Positions 1-9,237 of a DNA stretch of 64,000 nucleotides are shown piece by piece. How positions within the stretch are numbered: position 1 is the stretch's first letter; each line of letters begins with the position of its first letter. The stretch comes from JACOMS01 sp051252005 (GTDB taxonomy: Bacteria > Pseudomonadota > Alphaproteobacteria > Caulobacterales > Maricaulaceae): positions 93,613 to 157,612 of the forward strand of contig JBPOEZ010000007.1 in the NCBI GenBank assembly GCA_051252005.1, in the 5' to 3' direction. The notes under the pieces were generated by a model. That model saw nothing but the letters and a program-made list of their open reading frames with translations, was not told the origin of the DNA and did no database searches. Both the position numbers and the translations under genes were made by a program.

Positions 1-682
1 TTTGGGTAACCTCAGGATCAATCAATTCTTCGTCGGTGAGTGTATCAAATAAGGCTTTCGCAGTATGCCAGTTCTCACCCGTTTCGCCGCGAGCTTTATC
101 TCCGGCAACACGCTGTATAAGAATGCCGCCGCCGCGCCATTTCGGCTCTTCTCCGGGAAGCTGCATTTGTCCGCAAGACAGATGTATACGCGTTGGAATT
201 TGTTCGCTTTGCGCAAAGTAATGCTCTGCGCTCTGCGCTAAAGACGCGCCTTCTATGGCCGCAAGACCCTGATATTGGTCCATGTCCGACCCTTGATCGA
301 TGGTCATAGAAAATGTCCCGCCGCCGAGTAGCGTTTCCGCGCCGGGGTTACGGCTATCCAGCAGAGCCATTTTAAGCTGATCCTCGTCCCATCTCGCATA
401 GCCTCTTATATGACCGTCCGTGGTACAGTCGGCCATCAACAAAGACACAGCCCCCTCATTTGTGCCGTGGCATTGAATAATCAACCGCCCTTTAAATTTT
501 AGAGCCTGCGCGACAAGCGCGCTAATCATCATGATTTCGCCGAGCAGTTTCGCTACCGCGTCGGGATAGCGTCCGGCCACAATGGCCTTATCAAGCGCGT
601 CATCCAAATGCACAGCACGGCCGCGCACTTCTGTGCCCTCTAAATGGAATGTCGTTACAATATTTTCAAATCTTTCAGTCAT
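1..682 (-). CDS. hslO: Hsp33 redox-regulated chaperone, 3' end cut by window edge
   Basis: Reads leftward from ATG at 682 and is open to the window edge (227 codons). The translation starts MTERFENIVTTFHLEG and contains the Hsp33 core: LIIQCHGTNEGAVSLLMADC, GGGTFSMTIDQG and LSCGQMQLPGEEPKW. The family is a cytosolic holdase activated by oxidative unfolding of a C-terminal zinc centre (CxC...CxxC); that part lies outside the window. Most of the roughly 290-residue family length is present. A small GGCCTT/AAGGCC hairpin lies at 694-708 in the presumed leader. Identification is from the conserved core sequence and I am confident of the family. Confidence 0.9.
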   Translation of the reverse strand, partial: MTERFENIVTTFHLEGTEVRGRAVHLDDALDKAIVAGRYPDAVAKLLGEIMMISALVAQALKFKGRLIIQCHGTNEGAVSLLMADCTTDGHIRGYARWDEDQLKMALLDSRNPGAETLLGGGTFSMTIDQGSDMDQYQGLAAIEGASLAQSAEHYFAQSEQIPTRIHLSCGQMQLPGEEPKWRGGGILIQRVAGDKARGETGENWHTAKALFDTLTDEELIDPEVTQ

Positions 683-861
683 AGGGCGCAAATGGCCTTT
701 CTAAGGCCGAGTTGCAAGAGGCCAGACAAAGATTGATGCATTACCAAAGCCCTCAATCTCCCCGCACAATAGACGCACAAAAAATTAGCCTATAATTTTC
801 TCTTGGCAGACATAGACTTTTCGCCTATACGCCGCGCCTGTACGTTCAAAGTACATGGTAT

Positions 862-938
862 GGTGGGGTAGCTCAGCTGGTTAGAGCGCAGGACTCATAA
901 TCCTGAGGTCGTGAGTTCAAGTCTCACTCTCACTACCA
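862..938 (+). tRNA. tRNA-Met (anticodon CAT), elongator type
   Basis: A full cloverleaf folds by eye: acceptor 862-868/928-934, D stem GCTC/GAGC, anticodon stem CAGGA/TCCTG around CTCATAA (anticodon 896-898), T stem GTGAG/CTCAC, discriminator A935 and encoded CCA 936-938. The acceptor has G-U wobbles at pairs 1-72, 5-68 and 7-66. G1-U72 is seen in alphaproteobacterial elongator tRNA-Met; an initiator would have an unpaired C1-A72-type end and three G-C pairs below the anticodon stem. tRNA-Ile2 (lysidine-modified CAT) is the alternative, but the acceptor and D-arm sequence fit Met better. Confidence 0.92.
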
Positions 939-1004
939 TTTTTAGTATTGCACTCGGAAATTTCTGCACCTGCAGAAAGTTTGTGACGCAATCCGTTTAT
1001 TATA

Positions 1005-2066
1005 ATGTCGCTATACTTTATATTGTCTGGCATTCTTCCACTTGATTTCAAAAGGCGCCATTCTGTGGACTTAACTTACTCTGATGCTGACAGCTCTCCT
1101 TTAAACGGCGGCGCATGGATGCCGGCTAAAATTGATTGGTCGGCACGGTCCGTGAATTTTCGTAAAATTGATCCTGATGCGTTTAGTTCTGCGCCGTTTC
1201 ATGATGGACGGCATGAGTTTATGACAGGGTCTCCCAAAACTCTTAATTTTGATGCGCTTATTCAATACGAACAAAGCCGCGAGGCCATTCATCCTGATAG
1301 GTTTGTTTTGCATCCATCTTTTTGCGGATCAACATTTCTAGCCAAGCTGTTGAGCGTTCACGGTAAAACGAACTGCTACCGCGAACCACAAGTTTTGATT
1401 GAACTCGCAGACGGTTCGGCTGACCCGCAGGCTCGCGAAGTCAATGCCGCTATTATTCAACAGCTTCGGCAAGCTCCGCAAGAAACAGCTGCGGCCTTTT
1501 GCAAGCCGTCAAACTGGGCGAATGAGTATCTTTTAAAAAGTGGGGCCTTAGACACGGCGCGCCTTGTCATCATAACAATTGATTTGCAATCTTTCCTTAT
1601 CGCCAATCTTCGCGGCGGGAATGATCGAATACGGTATTCTCTGAATTTACTGAACCATATCATGCCCTATGCTCCCCATCACTTAGCGCACGCTAAAGAA
1701 GCGCAAACACTTCTTAGCACCTCGCCCATGGCCGCCACACTGCGACTTATGACTATTCTTCATAAGATACAGTTCGATAGTTTTGAGGCGACACAAACCC
1801 GCACGGACAACAAGGCTAAACTGATTAAACACTCAGATATTAAAACACGGCCCGTCGAAACAGCGTGGGCAGCATCGCAATGGTTAGCGCTTGGGCTATC
1901 CGAAACCGATATTAGCCATCAGTTTAAAACGCATTCCCAGCAGCATGCAAAGTCCCTTAAGCCGCAAACATTTAGCACGGCTAAAGAGGAAACAGCCAAC
2001 ACGTCCATCCTGACGCAGTTTTCAGATGACATTCAAAAGACTTTGGTCTGGGCCGAAAGCCTATAA
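1005..2066 (+). CDS. Sulfotransferase-like P-loop protein of unknown function
   Basis: 353 residues from ATG 1005. The recognisable element is FVLHPSFCGSTFLAKLL (around residues 100-116), which resembles the PAPS-binding P-loop (xxxxSGTTxLxxLL) of sulfotransferases with the SGTT core changed to CGST. The following CYREPQVL segment resembles the K/R-EP motif after the loop in that family. No signal peptide or membrane segment is evident. The start is uncertain: a TATAAT hexamer overlaps the first ATG (1001-1006) and no ribosome site precedes it, so ATG 1119 (315 residues) is possible. It is a single gene, convergent with the serine hydrolase 16 bp away. Substrate and activity cannot be called. 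Confidence 0.6.
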   Translation: MSLYFILSGILPLDFKRRHSVDLTYSDADSSPLNGGAWMPAKIDWSARSVNFRKIDPDAFSSAPFHDGRHEFMTGSPKTLNFDALIQYEQSREAIHPDRFVLHPSFCGSTFLAKLLSVHGKTNCYREPQVLIELADGSADPQAREVNAAIIQQLRQAPQETAAAFCKPSNWANEYLLKSGALDTARLVIITIDLQSFLIANLRGGNDRIRYSLNLLNHIMPYAPHHLAHAKEAQTLLSTSPMAATLRLMTILHKIQFDSFEATQTRTDNKAKLIKHSDIKTRPVETAWAASQWLALGLSETDISHQFKTHSQQHAKSLKPQTFSTAKEETANTSILTQFSDDIQKTLVWAESL

Positions 2067-2082
2067 GGTTGTGCGCGCTCTT

Positions 2083-3354
2083 TTACGGTGTGTTCTTTGT
2101 TTGCGCTATGGCCAGTGCTTTGAAATCGGTTTTAAGTTTTGGGTCTTCTTGACCGAAATATTGGAGCATGATGATTCCGAAGGTTTCGTTGGGCTTATCG
2201 ATCCAGAACATAGTTCTCGCAGCGCCGCTCCAGCCATACTGGCCAACCATCTGACCTGTGCTTGTTATTTTTTCTGGGGTCGTTGATGTCACAACGCGGC
2301 CGCCATAACCAAAGCCCGCATCATGCGCAGCATTATCGCCAAACCACGGCATCATGAATTTATCATCCGCATCCATTTGGTTCGTCATCATGGATTTCAC
2401 GGTGGCTTCGTCCAAGACGCGGTGACCGTTATAAATGCCGCCGTCCAGCAACATTTGCGCAAACTTCGCATAATCGCCGAGTGTCGAAACAAGTCCGCCG
2501 CCGCCGGACTGGAAGGCGTTGTCGTTTAAAAACGGACTGTTTTGGCCATCCTCAATCAGCGTATACACGCCGTCATCGCCCAGCATATAATTTGAAGCAA
2601 AGCGGGCTTTCAAATCTGCGGAGACAGAAAAGCTTGTTTCGTCCATACCAAGCGGCTCGAAAATACGTTCTTTCATAATATCGCCAAGTTTTTTATTGGC
2701 AACAACTTCGGCAATTCGGCCCAAAACATCGATGGAATAACTATAATACCATCCTTCTCCAGGCTGCGCGAGAAGCGGTAGTTTTGAAAGTTTTGTCATC
2801 TTAACTGACAAATCTTCGGATGGTTCAAATAAGTCGGCTTTCCCGTACATCTCTTCAACTGGGTTAATCGGTCCAAAAATACCATACCCAATCCCAGCGC
2901 GGTGGAGCATGAGGTCTTTGACTGTCATAGGCGCGGCTTGAGGGGTAAATTGCGGCGTGCCGTCTTCGCCTAGCGAGGCTACCTGCATATTCGCTAGTTC
3001 TGGAATATATTTCGACGCGGGGTCATCTAGGCTGAGAAGGCCGTCTTCCTGCAAGTCCATAATGACCGCAGAAGTGATGGGTTTGGTCATGGAATAAATT
3101 CGAAACACCGTATCAAGCTCTACAGGCTCGGCGCGTTCTTTATCCCGCAAACCAAACGCGCCCGTGTAGACGGTTTTCCCTTCGTCGTAGATAAGACCCG
3201 AGACACCGATAAATTCGCCGCTTTCAACGGCTGCGCCTAAAAGACTATCTAGCGGCGCTTTATCAAACTGCGCGGCGGGAAGAGGCGCTTCGCTTTGAGA
3301 CGCGGGCGAGCACCCAGCAAAGAACAAAACAGACAAAAGTAAAGCGCGCGTCAT
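2083..3354 (-). CDS. Serine hydrolase of the beta-lactamase/esterase (class C, EstB-like) family, lipoprotein
   Basis: 423 residues. The N-terminus (MTRALLLSVLFFAGCSP) is a signal peptide with a lipobox ending at Cys15, so an envelope lipoprotein is expected. The active-site S88-M-T-K91 (SxxK) is in RIYSMTKPITSA, and a Tyr motif (YYSYSIDVLG, around residue 204) fits the YxN/S position of the penicillin-binding/class C fold. GGGGLVST and QYGWSGAARTMFW in the C-terminal part are typical of esterase-type members. Such proteins hydrolyse esters or D-amino-acid bonds; true cephalosporinase activity is less likely. Divergent from mgtE. Confidence 0.87.
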   Translation of the reverse strand: MTRALLLSVLFFAGCSPASQSEAPLPAAQFDKAPLDSLLGAAVESGEFIGVSGLIYDEGKTVYTGAFGLRDKERAEPVELDTVFRIYSMTKPITSAVIMDLQEDGLLSLDDPASKYIPELANMQVASLGEDGTPQFTPQAAPMTVKDLMLHRAGIGYGIFGPINPVEEMYGKADLFEPSEDLSVKMTKLSKLPLLAQPGEGWYYSYSIDVLGRIAEVVANKKLGDIMKERIFEPLGMDETSFSVSADLKARFASNYMLGDDGVYTLIEDGQNSPFLNDNAFQSGGGGLVSTLGDYAKFAQMLLDGGIYNGHRVLDEATVKSMMTNQMDADDKFMMPWFGDNAAHDAGFGYGGRVVTSTTPEKITSTGQMVGQYGWSGAARTMFWIDKPNETFGIIMLQYFGQEDPKLKTDFKALAIAQTKNTP

Positions 3355-3523
3355 AGAAACTCCTAATAGACTTACTAAGCCCTACAACGGGCGCATTGCA
3401 TTTCCAAATTTTAATTCTAGGGCGGGCATGAAAACTATTCTGGATCGACAGCAATTTCCTCTGTCCATTTACTCTGCTTCCCGTCATATAGACGGCGAAC
3501 CGCACTGCGCCCAGGAGGGGTCA

Positions 3524-4906
3524 ATGAGTATGTCTGATTTAGAACCTCTCATAGACGCTGATGACACAGATCAGCATAATGAAAGCTTTAACGTCATCGT
3601 CAAAGCGCTCGCCGAAACGGAAGAGCGGGTTCTGCGCGAGCGTCTTAGAGATATTCACCCCGCCGATTTCAGTGATCAATTCGAGCAGCTGACACCTGAA
3701 CAACGCGAAGAGTTCATCGCCCGCGCGGGCGATCTCATTTCCGCTGATGTTCTTGCCGAGCTTGAAGACGAAGTTGTCGAAGACATCTTGCCCCTTTTGC
3801 CGTCGTCCCAAATTGCGGAAGCAATTACCGAACTTGATAATGATGATGCCACGCAGATTATCGAGGAGATGGAAGACGAGCAGCGCGAAGAAGTTCTCGA
3901 CTCGCTTGAGCCAGAAGACCGCGCCGCTCTCGAAGCCAGTTTCGCCTTTGACGACGAAACCATTGGCCGTCTCATGCAGCGCGAATTTGTTGCCGCGCCG
4001 CCGTTTTGGACCGCCGGAGATACGATTGATCACATGCGGGCCAGAGGCGACGACCTTCCCGATCTCTTCTTTAATATTTGGGTAATTGATACAGCCTTTC
4101 GCCCGATTGGCTTTGTTCCAGTTTCCAACCTTATACGCTGCAAAAGAGGGGAAACACTCAACGACATAATGGCTACGGACCTCACCATGATCTCGCAAGA
4201 GATGGACCAGGAAGAAGCCGCCTATCTATTTGAAAAATATCACCTCATTTCAGCCCCTGTTGTCGACACGGCCGGACGCCTCTGCGGAATGATGACCGTC
4301 GATGATATTATCGAGATTATCCAAGACGAAAACAAAGAAGACATGCTCGCTATGGCGGGTGTTAACGAAGCGGGTCTCACAGATACCGCGTTAACAACCG
4401 TTAAAGCCCGCGCGCCGTGGCTTTTCATCAACCTTTTGACGGCCATTCTTGCCTCTATGGTTATCTCCGCCTTTGATTATGCCATCGCTCAAGTCGTGCA
4501 GCTTGCGATCCTTATGCCTATTGTCGCCTCCATGGGCGGCAATGCGGGCACGCAAGCGCTAGCCGTGGCTGTGCGCGGCCTGTCCGAGCGCGACCTGACC
4601 TCGCAAAATGCGTGGCGGGCAGTTCGGCGCGAAGGCCTTGCCGCTTTAATTAACGGCCTGATATTTGCCGTCGCGCTTGCGATTATCGCTTATGTCTGGT
4701 TTGGGCGTCAGGACATCGCCGTCGTTGCGTTTATATCAATGATCATTAATCACTTTTTCGCAGGACTCGCGGGCATATTAGTGCCGCTTGGTCTGAAAAA
4801 ATTTGGCGCAGATCCAGCGGTCGCGTCTTCGGTATTTGTCACGACCGTGACAGATATTGTCGGCTTCCTCGCCTTCCTTGGCTTTGCCGCCATGATGTTA
4901 GTTTAG
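3524..4906 (+). CDS. mgtE: Magnesium transporter MgtE
   Basis: 460 residues from ATG 3524, chosen because AGGAGG lies 5 nt upstream (3513-3518); the frame is open for 32 codons further but without a ribosome site. Domain order fits MgtE: acidic helical N domain with repeated L..L.P...A..I..L units (residues about 30-145), paired CBS domains (about 150-280, GRLCGMMTVDDIIEII) and a C-terminal membrane domain with five predicted helices. The pore helix region PIVASMGGNAGTQALAVAVRGL is the family signature. The cytoplasmic N and CBS domains gate the channel by sensing Mg2+. An avidin-like gene follows after 8 bp, so the two may be cotranscribed. Confidence 0.95.
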   Translation: MSMSDLEPLIDADDTDQHNESFNVIVKALAETEERVLRERLRDIHPADFSDQFEQLTPEQREEFIARAGDLISADVLAELEDEVVEDILPLLPSSQIAEAITELDNDDATQIIEEMEDEQREEVLDSLEPEDRAALEASFAFDDETIGRLMQREFVAAPPFWTAGDTIDHMRARGDDLPDLFFNIWVIDTAFRPIGFVPVSNLIRCKRGETLNDIMATDLTMISQEMDQEEAAYLFEKYHLISAPVVDTAGRLCGMMTVDDIIEIIQDENKEDMLAMAGVNEAGLTDTALTTVKARAPWLFINLLTAILASMVISAFDYAIAQVVQLAILMPIVASMGGNAGTQALAVAVRGLSERDLTSQNAWRAVRREGLAALINGLIFAVALAIIAYVWFGRQDIAVVAFISMIINHFFAGLAGILVPLGLKKFGADPAVASSVFVTTVTDIVGFLAFLGFAAMMLV

Positions 4907-4914
4907 GACAAAAC

Positions 4915-5358
4915 ATGACACGAATTTTTGCGACACTCTGCCTTCTGGGCGCAATCATAATGCCGCTTAACGCCTGCGCGAAAAATGATGAGACCACAAA
5001 GTCCCCATCAATTTTTACAGGCGTTTGGAAAAATGACCGAGGCTCCGAAGTCACATTTAACGCAAACGCCGGTCGCCTCTCTGGATACTATCAGACTAAT
5101 GTTGGGCAGCCAGACAAGAGCCAAAAGTTTCCGCTCACAGGCCTAGAGCAAGGCGACCAGATAACGTTCACCGTTAATTTTGGCCAGTACGGTTCTATGA
5201 CAAGCTGGACGGGCCAACTGACGGAGGACGCAACAGGGCCTTATATTCGCACTCTATGGCACCTCACTCGCGACGTGCCTGATGACCAGGAAGATGACGA
5301 CCTTTGGAAAAGCATAACGGTCGGCGCGAGCGATTTTCGGCCCGCGCCAAAACGTTAG
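4915..5358 (+). CDS. Avidin-family biotin-binding protein with lipoprotein signal
   Basis: 147 residues. After a signal peptide ending LNAC21 (probable lipobox) the rest aligns by eye with streptavidin over the whole barrel: FTGVWKNDRGSEVTF, GRLSGYYQTNVG, MTSWTGQL, IRTLWHLT and LWKSITVG. Streptavidin biotin contacts map as N23=N40, S27=S44, Y43=Y59, S45=T61, W79=F89, S88=S94, T90=T96, W92=W98, W108=W115, W120=W131. The D128 position appears to be Ser139. Biotin binding is therefore likely but affinity may differ. There is no further Cys after Cys21, so a disulfide as in rhizavidin is not possible. Starts 8 bp after mgtE. The family call is strong; membrane anchoring is an inference. Confidence 0.88.
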   Translation: MTRIFATLCLLGAIIMPLNACAKNDETTKSPSIFTGVWKNDRGSEVTFNANAGRLSGYYQTNVGQPDKSQKFPLTGLEQGDQITFTVNFGQYGSMTSWTGQLTEDATGPYIRTLWHLTRDVPDDQEDDDLWKSITVGASDFRPAPKR

Positions 5359-5385
5359 GTCTTTTAGGCGCTAGATTTATAACCC

Positions 5386-6012
5386 TTATTTATATTTGAC
5401 GTTACAGCCGTAAGGGGACGTTGTGCCGTCAGCGATTGGCGTGCCATTTTTGAGCGCCGTTAAAGCCGCCGTGACATAATTCTTCGCATTAAAAATACCG
5501 ATAGGCTTTGTTCCGCGATCATCATCTATGGCGCCCTGATAAACCAAGGTTTGGTCCTTATCGATGACATACATATGAGGCGTCGTCCGCGCAGCGAACG
5601 TGCGGCCAGCAATGCCTTCGGGGTCAAGGACTACAGCCATAGGCGCCGCGTTGCGTTTTGCCGTGAGTTTATTCGCGCCTTCGCCGTCGACATAACCTTG
5701 CTCGCCTGGGGCGGAGGAAATAATAGACAGCCAAACAACGCCGTCTTTCGCAGCAGCCTTTTGCAGGCTCTGCATATTCCCGTCATTATAGGCTTCGTTA
5801 TAGTGCTTCTTAACGTAGGGGCATCCATCATTAGTCCATTCGAGGACAACGGTTTTTCCGGCGAAGTCAGAAAGATTATGCGTAGTTCCGTTGGAGTCCG
5901 TCACTTGCATATCAGAGACAGTGCTGCCTGTTGCGATAGAGGCAAACGCAGGCGCTCCAAATCCGAACAAAGCCGCGCAAGCCGTGAGGGCTAGTGTAGA
6001 TTTAAAAGTCAT
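5386..6012 (-). CDS. Exported thioredoxin-like redoxin (AhpC/TSA-type)
   Basis: 208 residues with a cleavable signal peptide (…FGAPAFA, about 24 residues) and a thioredoxin-fold redoxin domain. The active region is VVLEWTNDGCPYVKKHY with one Cys (C64) in place of CxxC, and a second Cys near the C-terminus (SPYGCNVKYK). TTPHMYVIDKD supplies the cis-Pro loop. It lies 11 bp after the DsbD-family gene on the same strand, so it is a likely partner that receives electrons in the periplasm. Substrate is not known; a thiol peroxidase-like or disulfide-handling role fits. Confidence 0.85.
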   Translation of the reverse strand: MTFKSTLALTACAALFGFGAPAFASIATGSTVSDMQVTDSNGTTHNLSDFAGKTVVLEWTNDGCPYVKKHYNEAYNDGNMQSLQKAAAKDGVVWLSIISSAPGEQGYVDGEGANKLTAKRNAAPMAVVLDPEGIAGRTFAARTTPHMYVIDKDQTLVYQGAIDDDRGTKPIGIFNAKNYVTAALTALKNGTPIADGTTSPYGCNVKYK

Positions 6013-6023
6013 AAGAACTCCAT

Positions 6024-8090
6024 TTATTGTGTGGATGTTAAGACCTCTCTTATCACAGATTTGGTCAGTAATTGAGGCAAAATCTGCGGTTTCACAGCAT
6101 TGTTACCTGCTGGATAATACAGATAAAGCGGGACGCCTGAGCGGCCATGACTGGCAAGCTCTCGCGCGATCACGTCATTTTTGTTCGTCCAGTCCGCAAC
6201 TAAAAACGCTGTATTTGTTTGTTGAAAAATCGCTTGAACGTCCGGCTTATCCAGAACTAATTTCTTGTTGGCCTTACAGGTCACGCACCACGCGGCGGTG
6301 AAATCAATAAAGACCGCCTGTCCTTCCGCCTGAAGCTCCGCTACCCGCTCCGTCGACCACGCTTCCATACTGGAATAGGTTAACTCGACAGATTTTGGGT
6401 GGAGGGCAAACGGTAAGCTGACCGCGCCGATGACGGCGATGGCCGCCAAAAGACGCGTAATTATCGAGCCGCCTTTATAGAGCCAAATTGCAAAGCCAAA
6501 CAGCAACATGGAGGCGAGAACAATGAGTAAGCCTTTTTCTCCGGCTTGCTGCGTGAGGACCCACAAAAGCCAAACCACGGCGCCAAACATTGGAAACGCT
6601 AAAAACTCCCTGAAGCGCACCATCCAAGGGCCCGGTTTCGGGATCGTTGAAAGCAATCGCGGCATGTAGGACAACAAGAGAAACGGCGCGGCGAACCCAA
6701 GTGCTAAAGCCATGAAGACGGCAAAGGTTATGATGGCGGGCTGCGCCAAAGCGTAGCCAATAGCGCCCGCCATAAACGGAGCCGTACAAGGCGTGGCAAC
6801 GATAACGGCCAACGCGCCAGTGAAAAATGTTCCCGCTCCGCCGCTTTTTTGCGTGAGTGAACCGCCCGTATTCTGCAGACCCGTACCAATGTCGAACGTC
6901 CCAAGCAAGTTAAGTCCTACAAGGAACAGCAAAATTGCCAAGGCCGCAATGACTTGCGGGGATTGGAGCTGGAAACCCCATCCGATTTGGTTGCCAGCGG
7001 CTTTGATGCCCAGCAAAATAGCCGTGAGCACAAGGAACGTCGCGACAACGCCCGCCGTATAGATCCAGCCTTCGCGGCGAACTTGCGACGGCGCGCTATG
7101 GGCCTGTTTGGCTATGCTCAGCGCTTTGATCGAAATTACAGGAAAGACACAGGGCATCAGATTTAAAATAAGTCCGCCAATGAAGGCCCCGATAATTGCG
7201 CCCCATAAGCCCAGCCCGCTTGCGGTTGACGGCTTAGCGCCCTGCGTTGCAGTGCTTGGCATGTCCCCGCCAATTTCAACAAGAACCTCTTGCCCCATGG
7301 GAGCGCCGTCTTGAGAAAACCGCAATACACCGGCCGCCGTTTCGGGTGTGCCATTTTCCCAATCATAGCTTGCCGTGGTGCGAAGCGTGAAACCCGTTTT
7401 GCCTTTAGATAATTTTTGCGGAGCGCTGTGATCCAGCACGCCTTGCGCGTAAGGGAAGAAATGCGCGCCGCTTATATCTGCCCCTTCTGGCAGATTTTCA
7501 AAACTTATAACAACATCATCGCCGTCTTCCGCGATGGCGCTTTTGATCGTTCCGCGCTTAGGCGCAGTCTGTATGGCATAGCCAATAAGGTCTTTTCCGC
7601 GCTCATGAATGACGGGTTCACCGACGGTCAAATCCAGCGATAGTTTCGCGTCTTCGGGTACACAAATATCTTTGCACACTAGGTAATAAACATCCGCGTC
7701 AACACTTAGAACCTCGCCCACGACCGCGTCCTTAGATACCTCAAAGGCGACAGGAAAAACGGGGCGGCCTTCAAAGCCGTAATTCACAATCGGGCCTGTC
7801 GGAACCGTATCCGGTAAGGGCCAGATAATGTCGCCATGACTTAAGGTTTGCGGTGCGTCCCACGTTATTTGAACGGGCTCGCCGCTATCGCCTGGGTTTT
7901 TCCAGTAAGTATGCCAATGCGGGTCAAGAACCGTGCGCAATCCGATATGAAAGGTTTGGCCAGGGGCAACTTGGCTGTGCGTAGAAATAAGCTGAGCCTG
8001 AACGAAGCCTGTATCCACGCGCTCTGACTCAGCCGCATGGGCTGTAAGGCCAGACAAAAACAGGGATATAATGAGAATAACAATACGCAC
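6024..8090 (-). CDS. DsbD/ScsB-family thiol:disulfide interchange protein
   Basis: 688 residues from GTG 8090, chosen because AAAGGAG sits 7 nt upstream and the product then begins directly with a signal peptide (MRIVILIISLFLSGLTAHA); the frame extends 40 codons upstream to an ATG that gives no sensible N-terminus. Order: periplasmic N-terminal domain with LVCKDICVPEDAKL, eight-helix membrane domain with the paired Pro-Cys motifs LMPCVFPVI and ATPCTAPFMAG, and a C-terminal thioredoxin domain with WCVTC (about C602/C605). It moves reducing equivalents from cytoplasmic thioredoxin to periplasmic proteins, probably including the redoxin encoded next. Confidence 0.93.
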   Translation of the reverse strand: MRIVILIISLFLSGLTAHAAESERVDTGFVQAQLISTHSQVAPGQTFHIGLRTVLDPHWHTYWKNPGDSGEPVQITWDAPQTLSHGDIIWPLPDTVPTGPIVNYGFEGRPVFPVAFEVSKDAVVGEVLSVDADVYYLVCKDICVPEDAKLSLDLTVGEPVIHERGKDLIGYAIQTAPKRGTIKSAIAEDGDDVVISFENLPEGADISGAHFFPYAQGVLDHSAPQKLSKGKTGFTLRTTASYDWENGTPETAAGVLRFSQDGAPMGQEVLVEIGGDMPSTATQGAKPSTASGLGLWGAIIGAFIGGLILNLMPCVFPVISIKALSIAKQAHSAPSQVRREGWIYTAGVVATFLVLTAILLGIKAAGNQIGWGFQLQSPQVIAALAILLFLVGLNLLGTFDIGTGLQNTGGSLTQKSGGAGTFFTGALAVIVATPCTAPFMAGAIGYALAQPAIITFAVFMALALGFAAPFLLLSYMPRLLSTIPKPGPWMVRFREFLAFPMFGAVVWLLWVLTQQAGEKGLLIVLASMLLFGFAIWLYKGGSIITRLLAAIAVIGAVSLPFALHPKSVELTYSSMEAWSTERVAELQAEGQAVFIDFTAAWCVTCKANKKLVLDKPDVQAIFQQTNTAFLVADWTNKNDVIARELASHGRSGVPLYLYYPAGNNAVKPQILPQLLTKSVIREVLTSTQ

Positions 8091-8172
8091 AATCAGGCTC
8101 CTTTGATGGCCTGATACCGCAAGCGGCCTAACAAACCTATGATTTATGAACCAAATCACGAAATTTTGACAT

Positions 8173-8202
8173 AAAAAAACCCGGCCATAAGGACCGGGTT
8201 TA
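8173..8202 (-). terminator. Rho-independent terminator after the SapC-family gene
   Basis: On the minus strand an AAACCCGG/CCGGGTTT stem (8177-8184 with 8194-8201), with a partly paired centre, is followed by a run of T (aaaaaaa at 8173-8179 on the plus strand). It lies 22 bp past the sapC-like stop and upstream of the DsbD-family gene, separating the two. Confidence 0.8.
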
Positions 8203-8223
8203 AATGCCATAGGCTGAAAAGCT

Positions 8224-9012
8224 TTAAGCGCTTTGCTCAGCCGAAGAACGGCGAAGCGTCATGTTCACGAGGCGCTGCCAATTTCCGAGGGAAATCATGT
8301 GAGCGTGTGCCGCGGCAAGGTAACCATTTTCTGCTAGCTCTTTTAGTGTTTCAGCTGGAAGGGCCCGTAAACGCTCCTCTGTAATCGCAAAGTAATCCGC
8401 AATTTTTTGACGTTCTGCAGGAGAACCATCAGCATTTTGACCTTGAAAGTGCATATCTTTATTTTCGAACAAATCGAGCTCTTTAAACTTTTGGATCATA
8501 ATATCCGTAGCTTGGCGATCCCGCTCGAAGTTTTGAAGGAATGTGAAGGCTTCCTGTGTAAAGGCACTGGTTTCGCCATTCTCAAAGAATTTTTGAGCAG
8601 CATCTTTTTTCACAACACATTCAGCGGCTTCGTCAACACAAACAACGAAACGGTCATTGGCTTTATCACCAGCAAGCACAAACGGGTAACGACGCGCAAA
8701 AGCCGGCATATAGAAGTCTTGTTCAAATTGACCGTCTGTAATGAAGAGATTTTCACCAGAGCGAATACCCATAACAGCAAGCGGCGTACGCTCTTCGCCT
8801 GCAAAGATAACGGGGAATGAGGTTGAGGCAGAACCAAATTCAGGCGCTGTAAGCGGCATGAAATGCTGATCTTGCATAAAAGCAAACGGCTTTTCGGTTT
8901 GGACAACGCCGTAGTTTTCATGCTTATCTTTTGCAAGCGGTTGCGGATTTTTGTAAAACATAACATTTCCAGAAACAGAAACGCTCGCTTGGGGTTGTGG
9001 AGCTTTTGCCAT
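8224..9012 (-). CDS. SapC-family protein
   Basis: 262 residues, no signal peptide or membrane segment. NYGVVQTEKPFAFMQDQHFMPLTAPEF, FPVIFAG, GQFEQDFYMPAFARRYPFVLA and FLQNFERDRQATD are the recurring blocks of the SapC family (named after a Campylobacter S-layer-linked gene). The molecular role is not established; in marine alphaproteobacteria members often sit near TonB-dependent receptors and tryptophan-halogenase-like genes, but none is adjacent here. Monocistronic: own terminator downstream, divergent from zur. Confidence 0.85.
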   Translation of the reverse strand: MAKAPQPQASVSVSGNVMFYKNPQPLAKDKHENYGVVQTEKPFAFMQDQHFMPLTAPEFGSASTSFPVIFAGEERTPLAVMGIRSGENLFITDGQFEQDFYMPAFARRYPFVLAGDKANDRFVVCVDEAAECVVKKDAAQKFFENGETSAFTQEAFTFLQNFERDRQATDIMIQKFKELDLFENKDMHFQGQNADGSPAERQKIADYFAITEERLRALPAETLKELAENGYLAAAHAHMISLGNWQRLVNMTLRRSSAEQSA

Positions 9013-9237
9013 ATTATCCTCTTATAGTTTTTAGTGGCACCCTCATATTTGAGCCATGTCACATGAATTTTGACGCGTCGTAGCCAAAAAATGCGTTGAA
9101 TTCAATCAAAAGAATCTTTTAGTGCACTCACCGCCATCAAACCCGAAACTTCAAACCTGTAGAACCCTTCAACACAGACGGGAATAGGCTCTGGGCAGAT
9201 TGATTTTTTGTGGTATCGTCCTATAAAGGACATCATT

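Noticed and set aside
3428..3523. 32-codon N-terminal extension of mgtE
   Set aside because: No ribosome site at 3428, while AGGAGG precedes ATG 3524; the extension does not resemble MgtE.
3676..3975. Ser-rich 99-codon ORF antisense to mgtE
   Set aside because: Low-complexity mirror of the acidic MgtE N domain; not a gene.
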